A stretch of 64,000 bases of DNA, taken from contig JTDE01001515.1 of the NCBI GenBank assembly GCA_014338405.1, positions 39,020 to 103,019 on the forward strand. The letters run 5' to 3'. The notes beneath the pieces are model-generated. The model did not search any database. It was not told where the DNA came from and was given only the letters and a program-made list of their open reading frames with translations. A program made the translations under genes and the position numbers. Positions 1-11,700 of this stretch are shown one piece after another (position 1 is the first letter of the stretch; every line of letters starts with the position of its first letter). This DNA is from Paragonimus skrjabini miyazakii (lineage: Eukaryota > Platyhelminthes > Trematoda > Plagiorchiida > Troglotrematidae).

Positions 1-309
1 CTCTCGTCTACACAGCGTTTCTCACATCTTCTCATTATGGGTGACTTCAACGCACACAAACTCAACTACGTAGCCGCTCCTCATGAGGACTGTGACTACA
101 AATTTTCGAAATCACTAGTGATGTTGATCCGGGAAGAAGCCTGGACACAACATGTCGAGCTACCTACACAGTATCGTCCAGGACAGACACCCTATTTGCT
201 TGATCTCGTTATTACAAATGAAGCTCATCTAGTAGATAGAGTGGTCATCAACCCACCGCTGGGACATAGTGACCACATGTTACTTGCTTTCGATTCCAAA
301 ATGCCGTAA
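1..309 (+). pseudogene. LINE endonuclease domain (C-terminal half of APE-like EN)
   Basis: The reading frame carries GDFNAH (about 37-54), LDLVITN and LGHSDH, the motifs around catalytic Asn/Asp/His residues of the APE-like endonuclease that nicks target DNA in CR1/Jockey LINEs. The frame is open from the window edge and closes at a stop at 307-309. The protein then continues in another frame (NFQKASFGA, then KDAIHEADEAFVP), so the stop is a frameshift scar and not a true C-terminus. The N-terminal half of the domain lies left of the window. Confidence 0.85.
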
Positions 310-889
310 CCAAGACTTCATTCAAAAACTTCCAGAAAGCTAGCTTTGGCGCACTGACGACATTCTTCAGTACACTCAAACTCGTGTCTAATTCAGTGAA
401 CACTAACTATATTTCTTTTAAAGATGCCATTCACGAAGCTGATGAGGCATTTGTTCCTCGTAAACTGCGGAAGTCCTCATCTCGCACAGCGCTTCCGCGG
501 AACGTACGTCGTCTTCTTGATTAACGTTCTCGTTTATTCCCTAAGCAGAAACTAACGGGCAAGCCGGAGAATCTAGAAGCCTTTTGCTCTGTACGAAACA
601 GATGCAGGCGGGAAATCCGTCAACATACCGAACAGGTACAGACAAGAATCCTACTGGTAGTTCGGGAGAATAAAAATTTTCTCTTCAAGTACATGCGTCG
701 TCAGAGAAAACTAAGCCCTCAGAGCTTTCTGTGCGGCTTCCTGACGGAGAGACCTCCTCCAACCCTCAGGTGGTTGCTGAGATTTTCGGAGAACACTATT
801 CAGCAGTCTACAGTGTGGTTCCGTAAACCAGGCATCCGATTCTCCCGAGGAGAAATTTCCAATGCCCACTCCTAACAGCTGAATTCTTT
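310..889 (+). other. Linker between EN and RT of the CR1-like LINE, frameshifted
   Basis: No separate gene. Short in-phase pieces of LINE linker can be read across frames: SFKNFQKASFG, ADEAFVPRKLR, and KNFLFKYMRRQRK around 675-710, the last being the usual basic stretch ahead of RT. Several stops interrupt it. Confidence 0.7.
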
Positions 890-2375
890 GTGCTCGACGT
901 TCAGGATCTCTTGTTTGATATCAACCCCTACAGTGCAATGGGACAAGACGGGATCCATATTCGGATCCTGAAGGAAGCGGCCCTTGGTTTGGCGCTGCCA
1001 CTCCATAGTCTGTCTAAACAGATGCGTCGGACCAGCACTCTTCCGGAAGCATGGAAAGAGGCCATTGTCACACCTATATTTAAGGCAGGAGATCGTCATT
1101 CCCCTGCGAGTTATCGGCCGATCAGCCCCACCAGCATGCCATGCAAGGTAATTGAGCGCCTGTTAAAACGCGCCATCCTTAAGCATTTCCTCTCGAATAA
1201 TCATTTCTCTTCTACTCAGCATGGCTTTCTCATCAACCGGTCGTGCACAACCAATATGCTGATCTTCATGGGTAGCCTGGCAGACGCCAAAGACAATGGC
1301 CATATCTCGGACGCCATCTTTTTCGATTTTGCTAGGGCATTTGATCGTGTCCCACACAGTCCTCTTGTACATAAGTTAGATACCTATGGGATCCAAGGAA
1401 AGGTTATACGCTGGATTATATCCTTTCATGATAACAGAACTTTTAGGGTAAAAACCGGATCGGACCTTTCTTTTTCTTCTCCGATCTCCGCTGGAGTTCC
1501 TCAAGGATCCGCGCGCGGTCCGTTGTTGTTTCTACTATACATCAATGACCTTCCCGACCTTATTTCCAGCAATACCCTCCTTTATGCTGACGATGTCAAA
1601 ACCTGGAATGCTTTTGATCCCAGTGCATTGCAGATTGACCTCGACAGTATTAAGGGCTGGTCAGAAAATTGGAGTCTCCCTCTAAACGACAGTAAGCGTG
1701 AACATATGTCGCTTGGAGGAGACTCAGGGAACCTATTCGTGATACATGGTGCACAAAGTGTAACGGATATCACAAAGGTTGACCTTAAAGAGGACCTAGA
1801 GATTTGGCTGTCGACTAGTTTATCTTTTTCTCATCACCACCAGAGGGCCGCCAAAAAGGGATTTGGAACTCTTGGAATGATAAAAAGAACCTTTCCCCGA
1901 ATAGACAAGCATGCTTTTCAATCGCTCTACGGAGTCTATATAAGACCATTGTTTAAGTACGCAAATCAAGTCGTATACATCGGCTTGAAGAAGGACATAC
2001 TCCCCATCGAGTATGTCCAGCGAGTAGCTACCAAAATGGTCACTGGCTTGCGGCATTTCACTTACGGGTCTCGTCTTGAAATTCTTGATGTTTATCCACT
2101 CGAATTTCGAAGACTCCGCGGCGACTTAATCCTCGCACGTTTTCTTCAGCACAGGACTCATACACCAGTTCTTAACCACAGCATTTGATAACAGTCGAAG
2201 GGGTCACGACAAGAAGCTCTTTAAGCTTCGACCCCGGATCTTCCTTCGGCAACAGTTCTCCTGTAGGGTTATCAACCACTGGATCGACCTTCCATTGGAG
2301 GTTGTTAGCTGTTCTTCTAGGGACCGCTTCAAAGTGTTAGTAGATTCCCACTTACTTAAGAAGTTGTTAGATTAA
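890..2375 (+). pseudogene. LINE reverse transcriptase domain and C-terminal tail
   Basis: A long open frame (890-2188) contains the RT motifs in order: GQDGIHIRILKE, YRPISPTSMPCKVIERLL, the A motif FFDFARAFDRVPH (about 1320-1355), GVPQGSARGP, and the C motif LLYADDVKTW (about 1580-1609) with both catalytic aspartates. The enzyme would copy the element's RNA at a nicked target site. After the stop at 2186-2188 the tail resumes one frame over at 2190 (FKLRPRIFLRQQFS, RVINHWIDLPLEVV) and ends at TAA 2373-2375, so a one-base shift breaks the copy. The frame has no natural ATG start; it enters from the linker. Catalytic residues look intact, which suggests moderate age. Confidence 0.9.
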
Positions 2376-2635
2376 TATTTCACTATGCTTTGTTAAATTA
2401 GTATTTTGCTCTCTTCTCGGTATTCCCTGTAACCCACAACAGCGATGCTACACTGTTTTCAATGACTGCCTTTTAGGTCAACAGAACACCGCTGACATCA
2501 TAAAGGACAGACTGCATGGATCCGGGTGATTTGGGTCTCCAACCTCGAGCCCGTGAACAAATCGCTGAAATTGCTGATAATCGCTCAACGACCCTCAAGG
2601 GCTCAAGGTCACATAACGATAAGCACTTTTTTGAT
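2376..2635. other. Short gap between LINE 3' end and P2X exon 1
   Basis: About 260 bp of unique-looking sequence. It should contain the P2X promoter, an upstream 5' UTR intron or an outron. No TATA-box or other promoter element could be assigned with confidence. It ends in a pyrimidine-rich run leading into the acceptor at 2654-2655. Confidence 0.4.
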
Positions 2636-2655
2636 TTGCTTACTTGTTCCTGTAG
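2636..2655 (+). promoter_or_regulatory. Probable 3' splice acceptor just before the P2X start codon
   Basis: A T-rich tract ending TTGTTCCTGTAG places a consensus acceptor AG at 2654-2655, only two bases before ATG at 2658. Either a 5' UTR intron ends here or the site receives a trans-spliced leader, as is common in flatworms. This also supports ATG 2658 as the start. The choice between cis- and trans-splicing cannot be made from the sequence. Confidence 0.55.
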
Positions 2656-2657
2656 AA

Positions 2658-2779
2658 ATGCGCAGCGGAATATCTATTCTTTTTGAATATGAGACACCTA
2701 AGCTCGTAACCATATCTAACCACAAAGTTGGTATTATACACAGATTTTTTCAACTTGTGATACTCATATATGTGGTTTG
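2658..2779 (+). CDS. P2X: P2X exon 1: cytoplasmic N-terminus and most of TM1
   Basis: It starts at ATG 2658, giving a short N-terminus (MRSGISIL) before FEYETPK, the usual spacing in the family; an in-frame ATG at 2526 would give an atypically long leader. T13-P-K15 is the conserved kinase C consensus that affects desensitisation in vertebrate P2X. Hydrophobic VILIYVV begins TM1. The donor is TTG|GTATGT; the last two bases join the first base of exon 2 to make Cys41. Confidence 0.95.
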
Positions 2780-5700
2780 GTATGTTTCAATAGTATGCAA
2801 AATATATTTGACATTTATTCGTTTAGTTGGGTCTTAGTGTACGAAAAAGGTTATCAAGATGATGAAACTGCAAAGTCTTCTGTAACAACAAAAGTCAAAG
2901 GAGTAGGATATACAAACTTATCGAATGATGTTGGAATTGGACGGCGCAGTTGGGATATTCCGGATTACGTCATTCCTCCGCTGGAAAACAATGCTTTCTT
3001 TGTCACTACGAACCTCATTGTTACGCCGAAACAGAAGCTTTCGAAGTGTGCAGAGGTATTATATTAAAGACACCATATAATCATTACTGATGCATGTATT
3101 TTAAACCTTTAGTGTCCTTCAGTTTTCGGATCGCAGTGCACATCTGATGCTGACTGTAGACCGGAAGACATTGTTCATTATGGAAATGGTGAGCGTCTAC
3201 GGCGATTTCATCTTAATGCACTGAGTGATTCAAGTTTGTTTTATAAATATTCACAAGTGTCATTATGAAGGTCTTGCAAAATTGAATCAATTATTCTAAA
3301 ATGTCACCATATATTACTTAGCTTGAATTAGTTGTGCTCGTTTATTCGTTTTGTCTTGTTGTTATTGATAACCAAGTTGTGGGGCATCTTGCAAATAATT
3401 GGAGACGCCTAAAATATGAAATCTTACTTGATTCTTCCTTGCGTGGACATTACGTAAGCCAAAAGGCGCTTCATTGTCAACGCTGGTTTAAGTTTTCCTT
3501 TCAACATCAATCATTGAACATTTTGCCAATTACTTCTCGGTTTCTACAATTGCTTTGAATGATGATTTGAGTGAGACAAGAATGGAAAGAAAGACCACTG
3601 ACTGATGCGCTATAACTTGCAAAAACAATTTAGCTGGAGTATTCTGTTTGCATTTTGTTTACGTTGCTTTACACTAATTAGGGTGTTTTGAAATGTGGTA
3701 CTGAACTTTTGATTGCAACAGCTGTGCATTTAGACTTAGTTAACTCAACGTTGGAGGCAACGATGGCCACCAGTTTTGTAGAAAGTTGCAAAAGGATGTA
3801 TGCCAACTGACATAGAGGCCTGTACACACTCCACAACAAGAGAAAGTCTCAAAGCAGACTACAGTCTAATATGGCTGATGTGCACAAAAGAACAACCAGC
3901 ATACCATATGAAATAAATATTAAGCAGAAAATTCATAAAAGAGTCGATATTATCTACAAAAAACTGATTTAACTTTAGTTTGAACAGAACAGTTAGAAGA
4001 CGAACACTGGTAGATGCTAGCATTTCGTATTGGCTCGTCAGTACCAAATAACCAATAACACGGTAAATTTCAAATTTCACGTCTACAGTACTTCGGAGGA
4101 TATGAATAAAGAAACCAGCAATAACAAAAACTTCCAATCGTGTGATCTGTATGACACTCACCACGACTGAGGACCATGACAACCTCAGGTTCACAAATAA
4201 TTTCTTTTGTACATAAAACACAGGTTTAAGCCGGTTTATCGCGACGGCTTCAGCAAATTTTAGGAACCGTGGGTTGTGGTGGCGCACTATGATGGTGAAG
4301 GCTGAGGTCAGGTCCACGTTGTGGCCAGCTGACAGGATGTGTTGTCCGATCGACGAAGCTAAGGGGCTTACGATTCTCTGTGACTACAATGTTCAGTTTT
4401 GAGACCTGTTTGTGAACCCACTTAGGCACATGTTCCTTGATCCTTGATATAAATGAACTATCGGTTCTGCCTGTGGAACTTTTTCCGCAGTTACATGAGA
4501 ATTGGTAAACACAGTGTGATTTGGCGCCAATAGGTTGATCTCCTTTGGTTGTAGGTATAAGTAACCTGCAAGTTTGATTAACGACCCTCAATTCGGCTGC
4601 GTTGTAAGTACGTTTGAGCGAAGAGATAATCTGTTGGGTTGTACGCATCATCGCAATATCCCTTTTGAATGGTAGCTCAGTATATACTAAGTTCTTCGGA
4701 ACCTCATCATTTTTACTGTTTTTGGGCCTCCATTTGCTATGACGCTGAATAAAGATTCTGGATTACCCACTACCCTACAGAGTCGTCTTAAGCATTTCCA
4801 GCTCTTGCTCAACACAACTGAGTGTGCAAATATGACTTGCTATGGTTAACAGTATCAAGGGCGCGTTAACGCCATGCAAAACTTCCAGTGATAACCGTTA
4901 CTGAAGCACATAATCTAACGTAAAATGGATTAATTTTTTTACAAGATACAATCAAGTGAGTGCATTCTAAAACGAGCCAGCAATAACTGTGGTGCAGAAA
5001 TATTACCTACTTCTGAAGAAACTGAGATGTTGGTTGGATACTGAGATAGCTGACGTCACTATTATAGTTATCATGTTTATGTCAGTGTTTCAGTGTGATG
5101 GATGTTTAAATGGCTGTAGGTAACTGTGTTTTAAGTCCAGGTGACATAATGCGCATCTGCTAAAAATTAAGTGGATAGTGCAGATGCTTGATCTCCACGA
5201 AGACTTGGTGTTTTACCATATCTGCCAAATCTACTAGGGTACTAAGGTTGCTCCATAAGACTATTGCATTTTTAAAACTTTTTAACAAGTGATTGAAAAT
5301 TGTCAATGGCCTGAGAAAAACCGCCTCAACACGGAAGTATCATTAATAACCGGGCTTTGTTTCCAAGCCGGAATAGTAAGAGTGGTTGAGTCGGTAACTA
5401 TTTTGGAAAACGAGCAGAATGTTTCACCAGGCCATCATTATATTTCGTATTTATAAATAAAGAAAAAAAAAGCAAAAAAAATCATGCTCACATTCAAGCA
5501 GAAGACTATGGTAATGGCTGGCCAGACCATTGTTACAAAGAAACATTTATTTAGTAGATATGAGTAGATGAATTGTGTCAGCATTAATCCCTAGTGTTAA
5601 TTATGCATACGTCACACGTGAAATATATTGGTTACATACCAAGGGTATCCCATGAATTTAGTAATATCAGGTTGCATTTTCACAACGTTAGCCTAAAAAT

Positions 5701-8700
5701 GTCTCGGCGGAAGAGTTAGAAATAGAAGCAATTATCAGTATATTTGTTGTTTTTGATAAACTGTGCAATTAAAGTAACCGAAGAAAAAATGTGTCCACTT
5801 GAGTACTGATCGGACGCAACTGCGTTTTGTTAAAATTTCATGAAGCGTTCGCTAATCATATCGGGGTTACTGTAAACAGTGAACCATTAAATTACAGCTT
5901 CTGTTGAAGTCCTTCACAAGGATGTCCCGAAAGGGTGTCTGGCATCATTTTGAGAAAGCTAAAGGAAAACGGCCGAAAAAATTTGGTTACTTCATTTCAA
6001 TCTTCAAATAAATGAAACAAAATGAAAGGATACAATTCATAAGGGGAAACATCAGAGCAGTGTTAGTGACTTTAACAATGTGAAAGTCAAAGAATCATTG
6101 AAGAAAATACCACGACAATCAAGTTAGCGCTGGTAGACGGAACAGGTAAACGAAGACATCTTTAAAATACACTTGATTTCAATCTTCAAATAAATGAAAC
6201 AAAATGAAAGGATACAATTCATAAGGGGAAACATCAGAGCAGTGTTAGTGACTTTAACAATGTGAAAGTCAAAGAATCATTGAAGAAAATACCACGACAA
6301 TCAAGTTAGCGCTGGTAGACGGAACAGGTAAACGGAGACATCTTTAAAATACACTTGAGACAGGAAATGAATATTGTATCCACGTAAGCAAATGCAAAAC
6401 AAAAATTGATTCATCAGGTTATTCACGGAATTTTAACAGGTTGTCAAGTTTGTTGAGGTCGTTAATTGTTGACATCAACCAACAACAGTACAGTTTATAA
6501 GATCCAACAAAACACGACAATTTAAAGATAACACTGGAATAAAGTAGTCAGTTTGTGTTGACTGACCGAACCATAATTAATATACAAACAGCACGTAGAA
6601 AGCAATCGGACGAGAAATGTCATACACATGCACAAACGGCAAAACTATTAAAAAAATAAAACTCATCGGCTATTCCAACAATAACTCTGATCATACTTTC
6701 CTCATTCAGAAATTTTATGGTATTAAATCGAATGAAAATTAAAAATTTTGATCCATATGTTTAACCGAGTAACCAACTATCTGAGAGTTATTCGGAAAAA
6801 ATGGAAATATTCCTGTTCGCGTTCAGTGAACGATATTTTTCAGAAACAATCTGAAGATAAATAGTTTTTGAAAAACATCTTCTGTTTAAATTTGATAATG
6901 AGGTTTTGATTCAGAAGTTCTTTTGTTACAGCCTTTTTGAATATAGACTTCGGTTTAATTCCTGTATACGACCAGATTTCCACCGAAAGTTTTGTTGGTA
7001 AAATACAATATTTGCTGAAACCGTCTCTTGTAGTCTGCACGAAAAACACCAGTTGCAGTTTGCACAGTAAGCCTGATTGACAGATAAATGAGATCTTCAT
7101 AAGCAGCTCGTTGGGACTGACACATGCTAATGCAGAAAGCCGAAGTTTTAGAAAAGTCTTTCGGTTCCTCTGGTGCAAACGACAGGTGAATGAAATGTAC
7201 GCAATTCCTGCAAACGGTCGATTGGATAGCAGAATGGCTCGACACATGTCATGTTAATCTAACAATAACCTGTGAACCGGAATAAAACGAGTTCTTGTTG
7301 TTTCTAGACCACTCCATCAGTCGCAGGAATAAGGAATCGATAAAATGGTCTCCGTGTTAAAAGTCAACTTGGAATTGTCTGTACACTCATGTTGCAAATT
7401 GCATACTGATGAAAAACAAACGACCCTCATTAAGTACATTGTTTACATGCGGTAGAAGCATTTGTCCATCTAAATGTTTAGCCAATAAACTCTGACTAGT
7501 CTGGGCTACGCTACTTGTTAGTGGATACCTGCTGAGACTCACCGATAGACACAGACAGCGCCATATAAAAGCTGGTGAGAAGAAAGTACACGAAGGTAAC
7601 AGTTTTCTGTTTAACACCACAAAAAGCCTGGCTACATTGATTTAACCAGTTTATAATGTGGTTAGAATCACAAGTTTATACTAAACTAACAAGCTACTGT
7701 CAACTTCAATAAAAAGTAAGCTAACAATTGATGCCAACTTGCGCTGTATTTATTAATTTGTGTGTAATTGCGGCAAATATTGCATCAGATGGAGTGGTAG
7801 ATGCCTAAACCGCATGCATAGGGAACATTTGCAAAATTGGGCTCAGACTAGAACTCGGCAGTCTTAATCTTTTGTCTCGGGGTCACACATATTTTTGGAT
7901 TTGTGTATCTCCCGACAAAATTCAGCTAAATGTCATCGGATTAATATCAAATATACGTTTGAGATTACGACATGTCAGACTATCCCGCATTTTCTACGTT
8001 TCAATGAGGCAATCGCAGTTGGCCGTCTAAAGCCAGCATTATGCGTAGAAAAGAGATATATGTAAGCTTCAGACTTTCACAGGCCTAAAAGTTATACACT
8101 ATGCACTCTACCCCATTTGATGGCTTATTTCCTCAGCCATCCCACCACACTAATGTTATACATGTATTTCTGGTTATTGATGCTCAATACTGAAGAAACA
8201 ATGGAAAACGCCAGTATGTGCTAATGTCCCTCCTCTCAATGCTATTTTGGACGCAACTAATTCTTGTAAAATATCTGCTTGTTTTTGTTCAAAATGAAAT
8301 TTCTTAAGATAGGCATATAGAGATGTAAGATTAGAAGTTAACTATTAAGTATATTTGTAGGTGCCGAGCATTGCCTGACCTGTATGGACTGGTGTACAGA
8401 TGCGTCAGGTCAGCCACACCCACCTTTTCACCAATGGGAAAATGATAATCCCATTTGTCTCACAGTAATGCAGATCATAGTTCAAGCACCTGTTCGTGCA
8501 AAGCAAGAGTGCACTGGTTGACGATGACAGAAGTTGAATCAGAGTGTTGTCCTGCTCTTCAGAATCGGGTTTCCTGACCACTTCTCTAAAATACGAGGGA
8601 AATCAACTTAAAACTTCCAGAGTGATTTGATCAAAGCTGCATTTTTAAGTGCCTAAGACAGTGGTGCTATAATATAGCAGTTTATTTCATGACAATATTT

Positions 8701-11700
8701 TAGTTCAGATCACTTACTCAATATACATACACAGAAATAATCCAAAACTCGCTACGATTTTACAATATTTTACTTGAGTGAAACGGTAAATGCAGCGGAA
8801 AACTTGACCCTATTCCGTTGAACAGTCAGTCATTGCTCACGAGGCCCTTGAAGTTCCAATGTTTGTAGATCACGTAACTTGATATGTTATCGCCCCAAAT
8901 ATGCACCACATATTTCAATGTAAATATGGGACTAAGCAAGAATAACTGGTGGAAAACAAAAACGACTTCTCATCTCATAAATTATTGTCCGTTTGTCAAA
9001 AACAGAATTCCAGGTTTATTTTCTATTTTAAGACAAAGGAAAAGTTTGTAGAACATCTGACACAAACGTTGTTATGGTGACGGTTTGTTCTGCTTGCTGC
9101 AAATTTACTTTGTCATGAAATAAAATGACATAGAACCCTTTCAAGCAAAATACTTTTTAAGAACATAATTCGATAGATCTTAAGTTTGAAATGTACAAAT
9201 TTGCTCGGAACGTCATGTCAGTGAAAGAATGCAACTTTCCCTTTATAACAACTTAACATATAGATAGTAAAAACCAACTTTACAAAGTGGCAGTATTTGT
9301 TCCATTGACCTTATTAATGAGAAACAACAATAAAACCTAAATAATTTTATCCCGACCTATACTGCTACCTTGGCGAGGTGGTCAGGCTTGTGTACTGTTT
9401 TGATCCCGCGGGCTATGCTGACTAGGACTCCGGTCCTTCCAGGTGAAACCTTGTCAGACAAGCCAAAGGGGAGCAGTCAGACGAAAAACAGTTACACTCA
9501 TAGGATTGTATGTCGCACTACTGACCGCGCAGGAGTGCTTAGATAGTGAGGCACGATCCTATGGGCATACAGCAGATCTATTTTCATAGTTGCGGCACTG
9601 CTGTCTTCCGTATCAGGAAAAAGGGGATTAGTAAAGGTGCCCTCAAACAAAGAGCACTCCGATCGCCCAACGGTTGACCGTGGCCGCCGACGTATTATCC
9701 AATACGGTCGAAAAACATATGTTGCCTCTCAAAAGCCTGATGTAGCTTCGAGTACATCCACTGCGCGCAGCAGCTCTCAAAACGAGACATCATTCTCTTA
9801 TTCACTGCGCCCTCGGGCTAGGTAAGCCCCTCACTGCCAAGTGAGTCAGACTCTTGAGTCATTGGCTCCGGGTGGGGTCCCCCAAGAAAACCCTATATCC
9901 AATTGTCTTGCAGGTCAGACTTTTGAGTCAGAGACTCGGGGTGAGGTCCCTCAAGTCAACCTTCCACGGCATTAGCGCGTTTTCCGGAACGTTCGGGATG
10001 CACGATCAATTGGCCAATTAATCACGGTACACAGCTTGCGATGGTTGGGTCACGTTCTCCGTATGTCATCTGATCGTTTACCACACCAGGCATTATATGC
10101 TGAGGCCACCAACAGTTGAGTCAAACCACGTGGTGGCCAAGCAACAACGTGGTCACAAAATATGAAGACCTTGACTGCTACATTGAGCAAGGTGGGTAGG
10201 TGTCGCCTGCCTGGATGGGGTCCTCGTGATCACTCAAACCGCTGGTTAGAGACGCTATCCATGCCATTTCCGCTTCTTCCTCTTAGTCTTCGCTCAATAA
10301 TTTTCAACTTTCTTAGTAACTTTTTCTTCTAGGATATTCCACGTTACTGTTGAGGTGAGCGGCGGCCCGAGCCACAGTACCTTTTGGTCAAGCTCATGGC
10401 TGTCATGATGATGATGATGATGATGATGATGAAGCAATTTAATGAGACTGTCAACTGTAAACTAAGTAAGTTCCAATCTATTATTTTTAAAATGATAGAA
10501 AACGAATAACAAACAACATTAACTTTAGAACACAGAAGAGTGGCGTTTTATCTCTAAGATACAGCGTCTCAAAGAACTTTAGCATGATATATGGACTCTT
10601 GAAAAGTGTTCTGGGGATCAAAATTAGATGTTAAACAAAGTCTGCTGAGGGAAAAAGTCAAATGATTTTGACAGCCAGGGTGCGACTGAAGTCATTCCTC
10701 ACATTGAATTCCGGGTGTTATCAAAATGTCTTAAACTCTCGTAAACACTTTGAGGATCACAGTAGAAAAACTTCAAACAAACGTCTACAGTCGCGTGTAC
10801 GAAGTATTTTACTGTGCTATTTATGATGTTTTGTAGGGTGCAGGTAGGTACTGCGAAAGAAAATTATTCTATGAATGTTTACCCTCAGTTCAACCAGCGT
10901 ATGTTGCTCACTGAGTTTGTAGTAGTCTATAGCTCCATGCCTGCTTACAGTCTACTAAAAGAGTTTGTGAACAAATTGTGTCTGTCTTACTGCTCATCCT
11001 GAGCTAGTAACAGATTTTCATACTCCTCCGGCTGGCAAATTTTGGGAACTGAAGTGTTTTATGGGCATTTTTGTACCGTTTTGCTTTTCTTCTGTCCGAA
11101 ATCAAGCCGATTCAAAGGGATAACATCATTGTTGACAATTAGAGAGGCCGTGTGCTTTTGATCTGCCTTTCTGTAAACAGGTTAGCACAATTTAAAAATG
11201 ACAAACACTGTTGGGAGGCGGTATGTACGTCGACTTGTAAACTGCCGACGTACATTTCCAACAAAGTGACGGAATAACATTTTTGTCAGCCACCGCATGA
11301 ATTCCAAGTGAACAATCGGCTCAAGCATTTGCTTTCCGCTACATAGTTATTTGTACGGATACAGCAAGAAATAGCAGGACAAATCACCGTTTTACAAGGT
11401 GTTCGTAATCAAAGGGTTCACATTTTCAGTTTGCTAGTGCAAGTTGAGTGCTATGCACAAGACGGTTTGGGGAAAAGTAATTCGATATTAACCACATTTG
11501 TGGAAGCGGAATTTAGTGGAACGAATTTTACCTTACGAAACCCACGCTGATACAGTTAGGTCAAACGAAGTGCGCGGTAGTCGGGTCAACATGTGATACT
11601 ACCCGAAACTGTCGGTCTAAAACGTAACAGTCGATTTCTTGACCTCCTTTGTGCAGCCCCTAGCAAAGAAACTACCGTTCGTTGGTCAACAAGGCAAGTC

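Larger units (their letters stand above)
1..2375 (+). mobile_element. CR1-like non-LTR retrotransposon, decayed, left end cut by window
   Basis: A LINE copy running left to right: end of an APE-type endonuclease domain, a linker, a full reverse transcriptase domain and a CR1-like C-terminal tail ending in TAA at 2373-2375. The pieces lie in three frames with several stops and at least three frameshifts (near 309, within 310-890, near 2186), so this copy cannot make a single ORF2 protein. The domain order EN-RT without RNase H, and the tail with RVINHWIDLP, fit the CR1/Jockey side of the LINE tree, which includes flatworm SR1-type elements; the exact clade is inference. The 5' end is outside the window. 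No clear 3' tail repeat was seen after 2375. It ends about 280 bp before the P2X start codon, so it may have replaced or supplied upstream sequence. Confidence 0.9.
3990..4745 (-). mobile_element. Penelope-like element fragment, minus strand, 5'-truncated
   Basis: Reading from 4745 down, it carries the RT-to-endonuclease linker (VYTELPFKRDI, SSLKRTYNAAELR), the GIY-YIG endonuclease and a 3' untranslated part ending with a hammerhead motif at 4009-4045. Nearly all of the RT is missing, typical of 5'-truncated PLE insertions. It is a different subfamily from the foldback copies at 43.6 and 61.0 kb, because the hammerhead stems differ, but it is close to the arm at 63.4 kb. Confidence 0.88.
9350..10432 (+). 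mobile_element. Internally deleted LINE (RTE-like 3' end) with ATG-repeat tail
   Basis: The left part (about 9350-9960) is GC-richer, with a possible ORF1-like frame (9637-9825) and an imperfect duplicated block (9845-9888 and 9912-9956, both around AGACT-TTGAGTCA). The right part jumps directly to the C-terminal end of an endonuclease/RT polyprotein at 9991-10332, followed by a (ATG)n tail. The expected EN and RT catalytic core, some 2-3 kb, is absent. Reading the left part as the 5' end of the same element is inference; the 3' half is secure. Confidence 0.7.

Noticed and set aside
2526..2657. Upstream ATG extending P2X exon 1 by 44 residues
   Set aside because: P2X N-termini before the YxTPK site are short; the extension crosses an acceptor-like site at 2655 and has no family resemblance.
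3859..4160. Downstream half of the long minus-strand frame ending at 3859
   Set aside because: Only the first part is PLE endonuclease; the remainder runs through the 3' untranslated region and hammerhead and is not coding.
6840..7247. 135-codon minus-strand open frame
   Set aside because: No domain, repeat or splice support; an equally plausible overlapping frame exists on the same strand, so a chance frame is likeliest.
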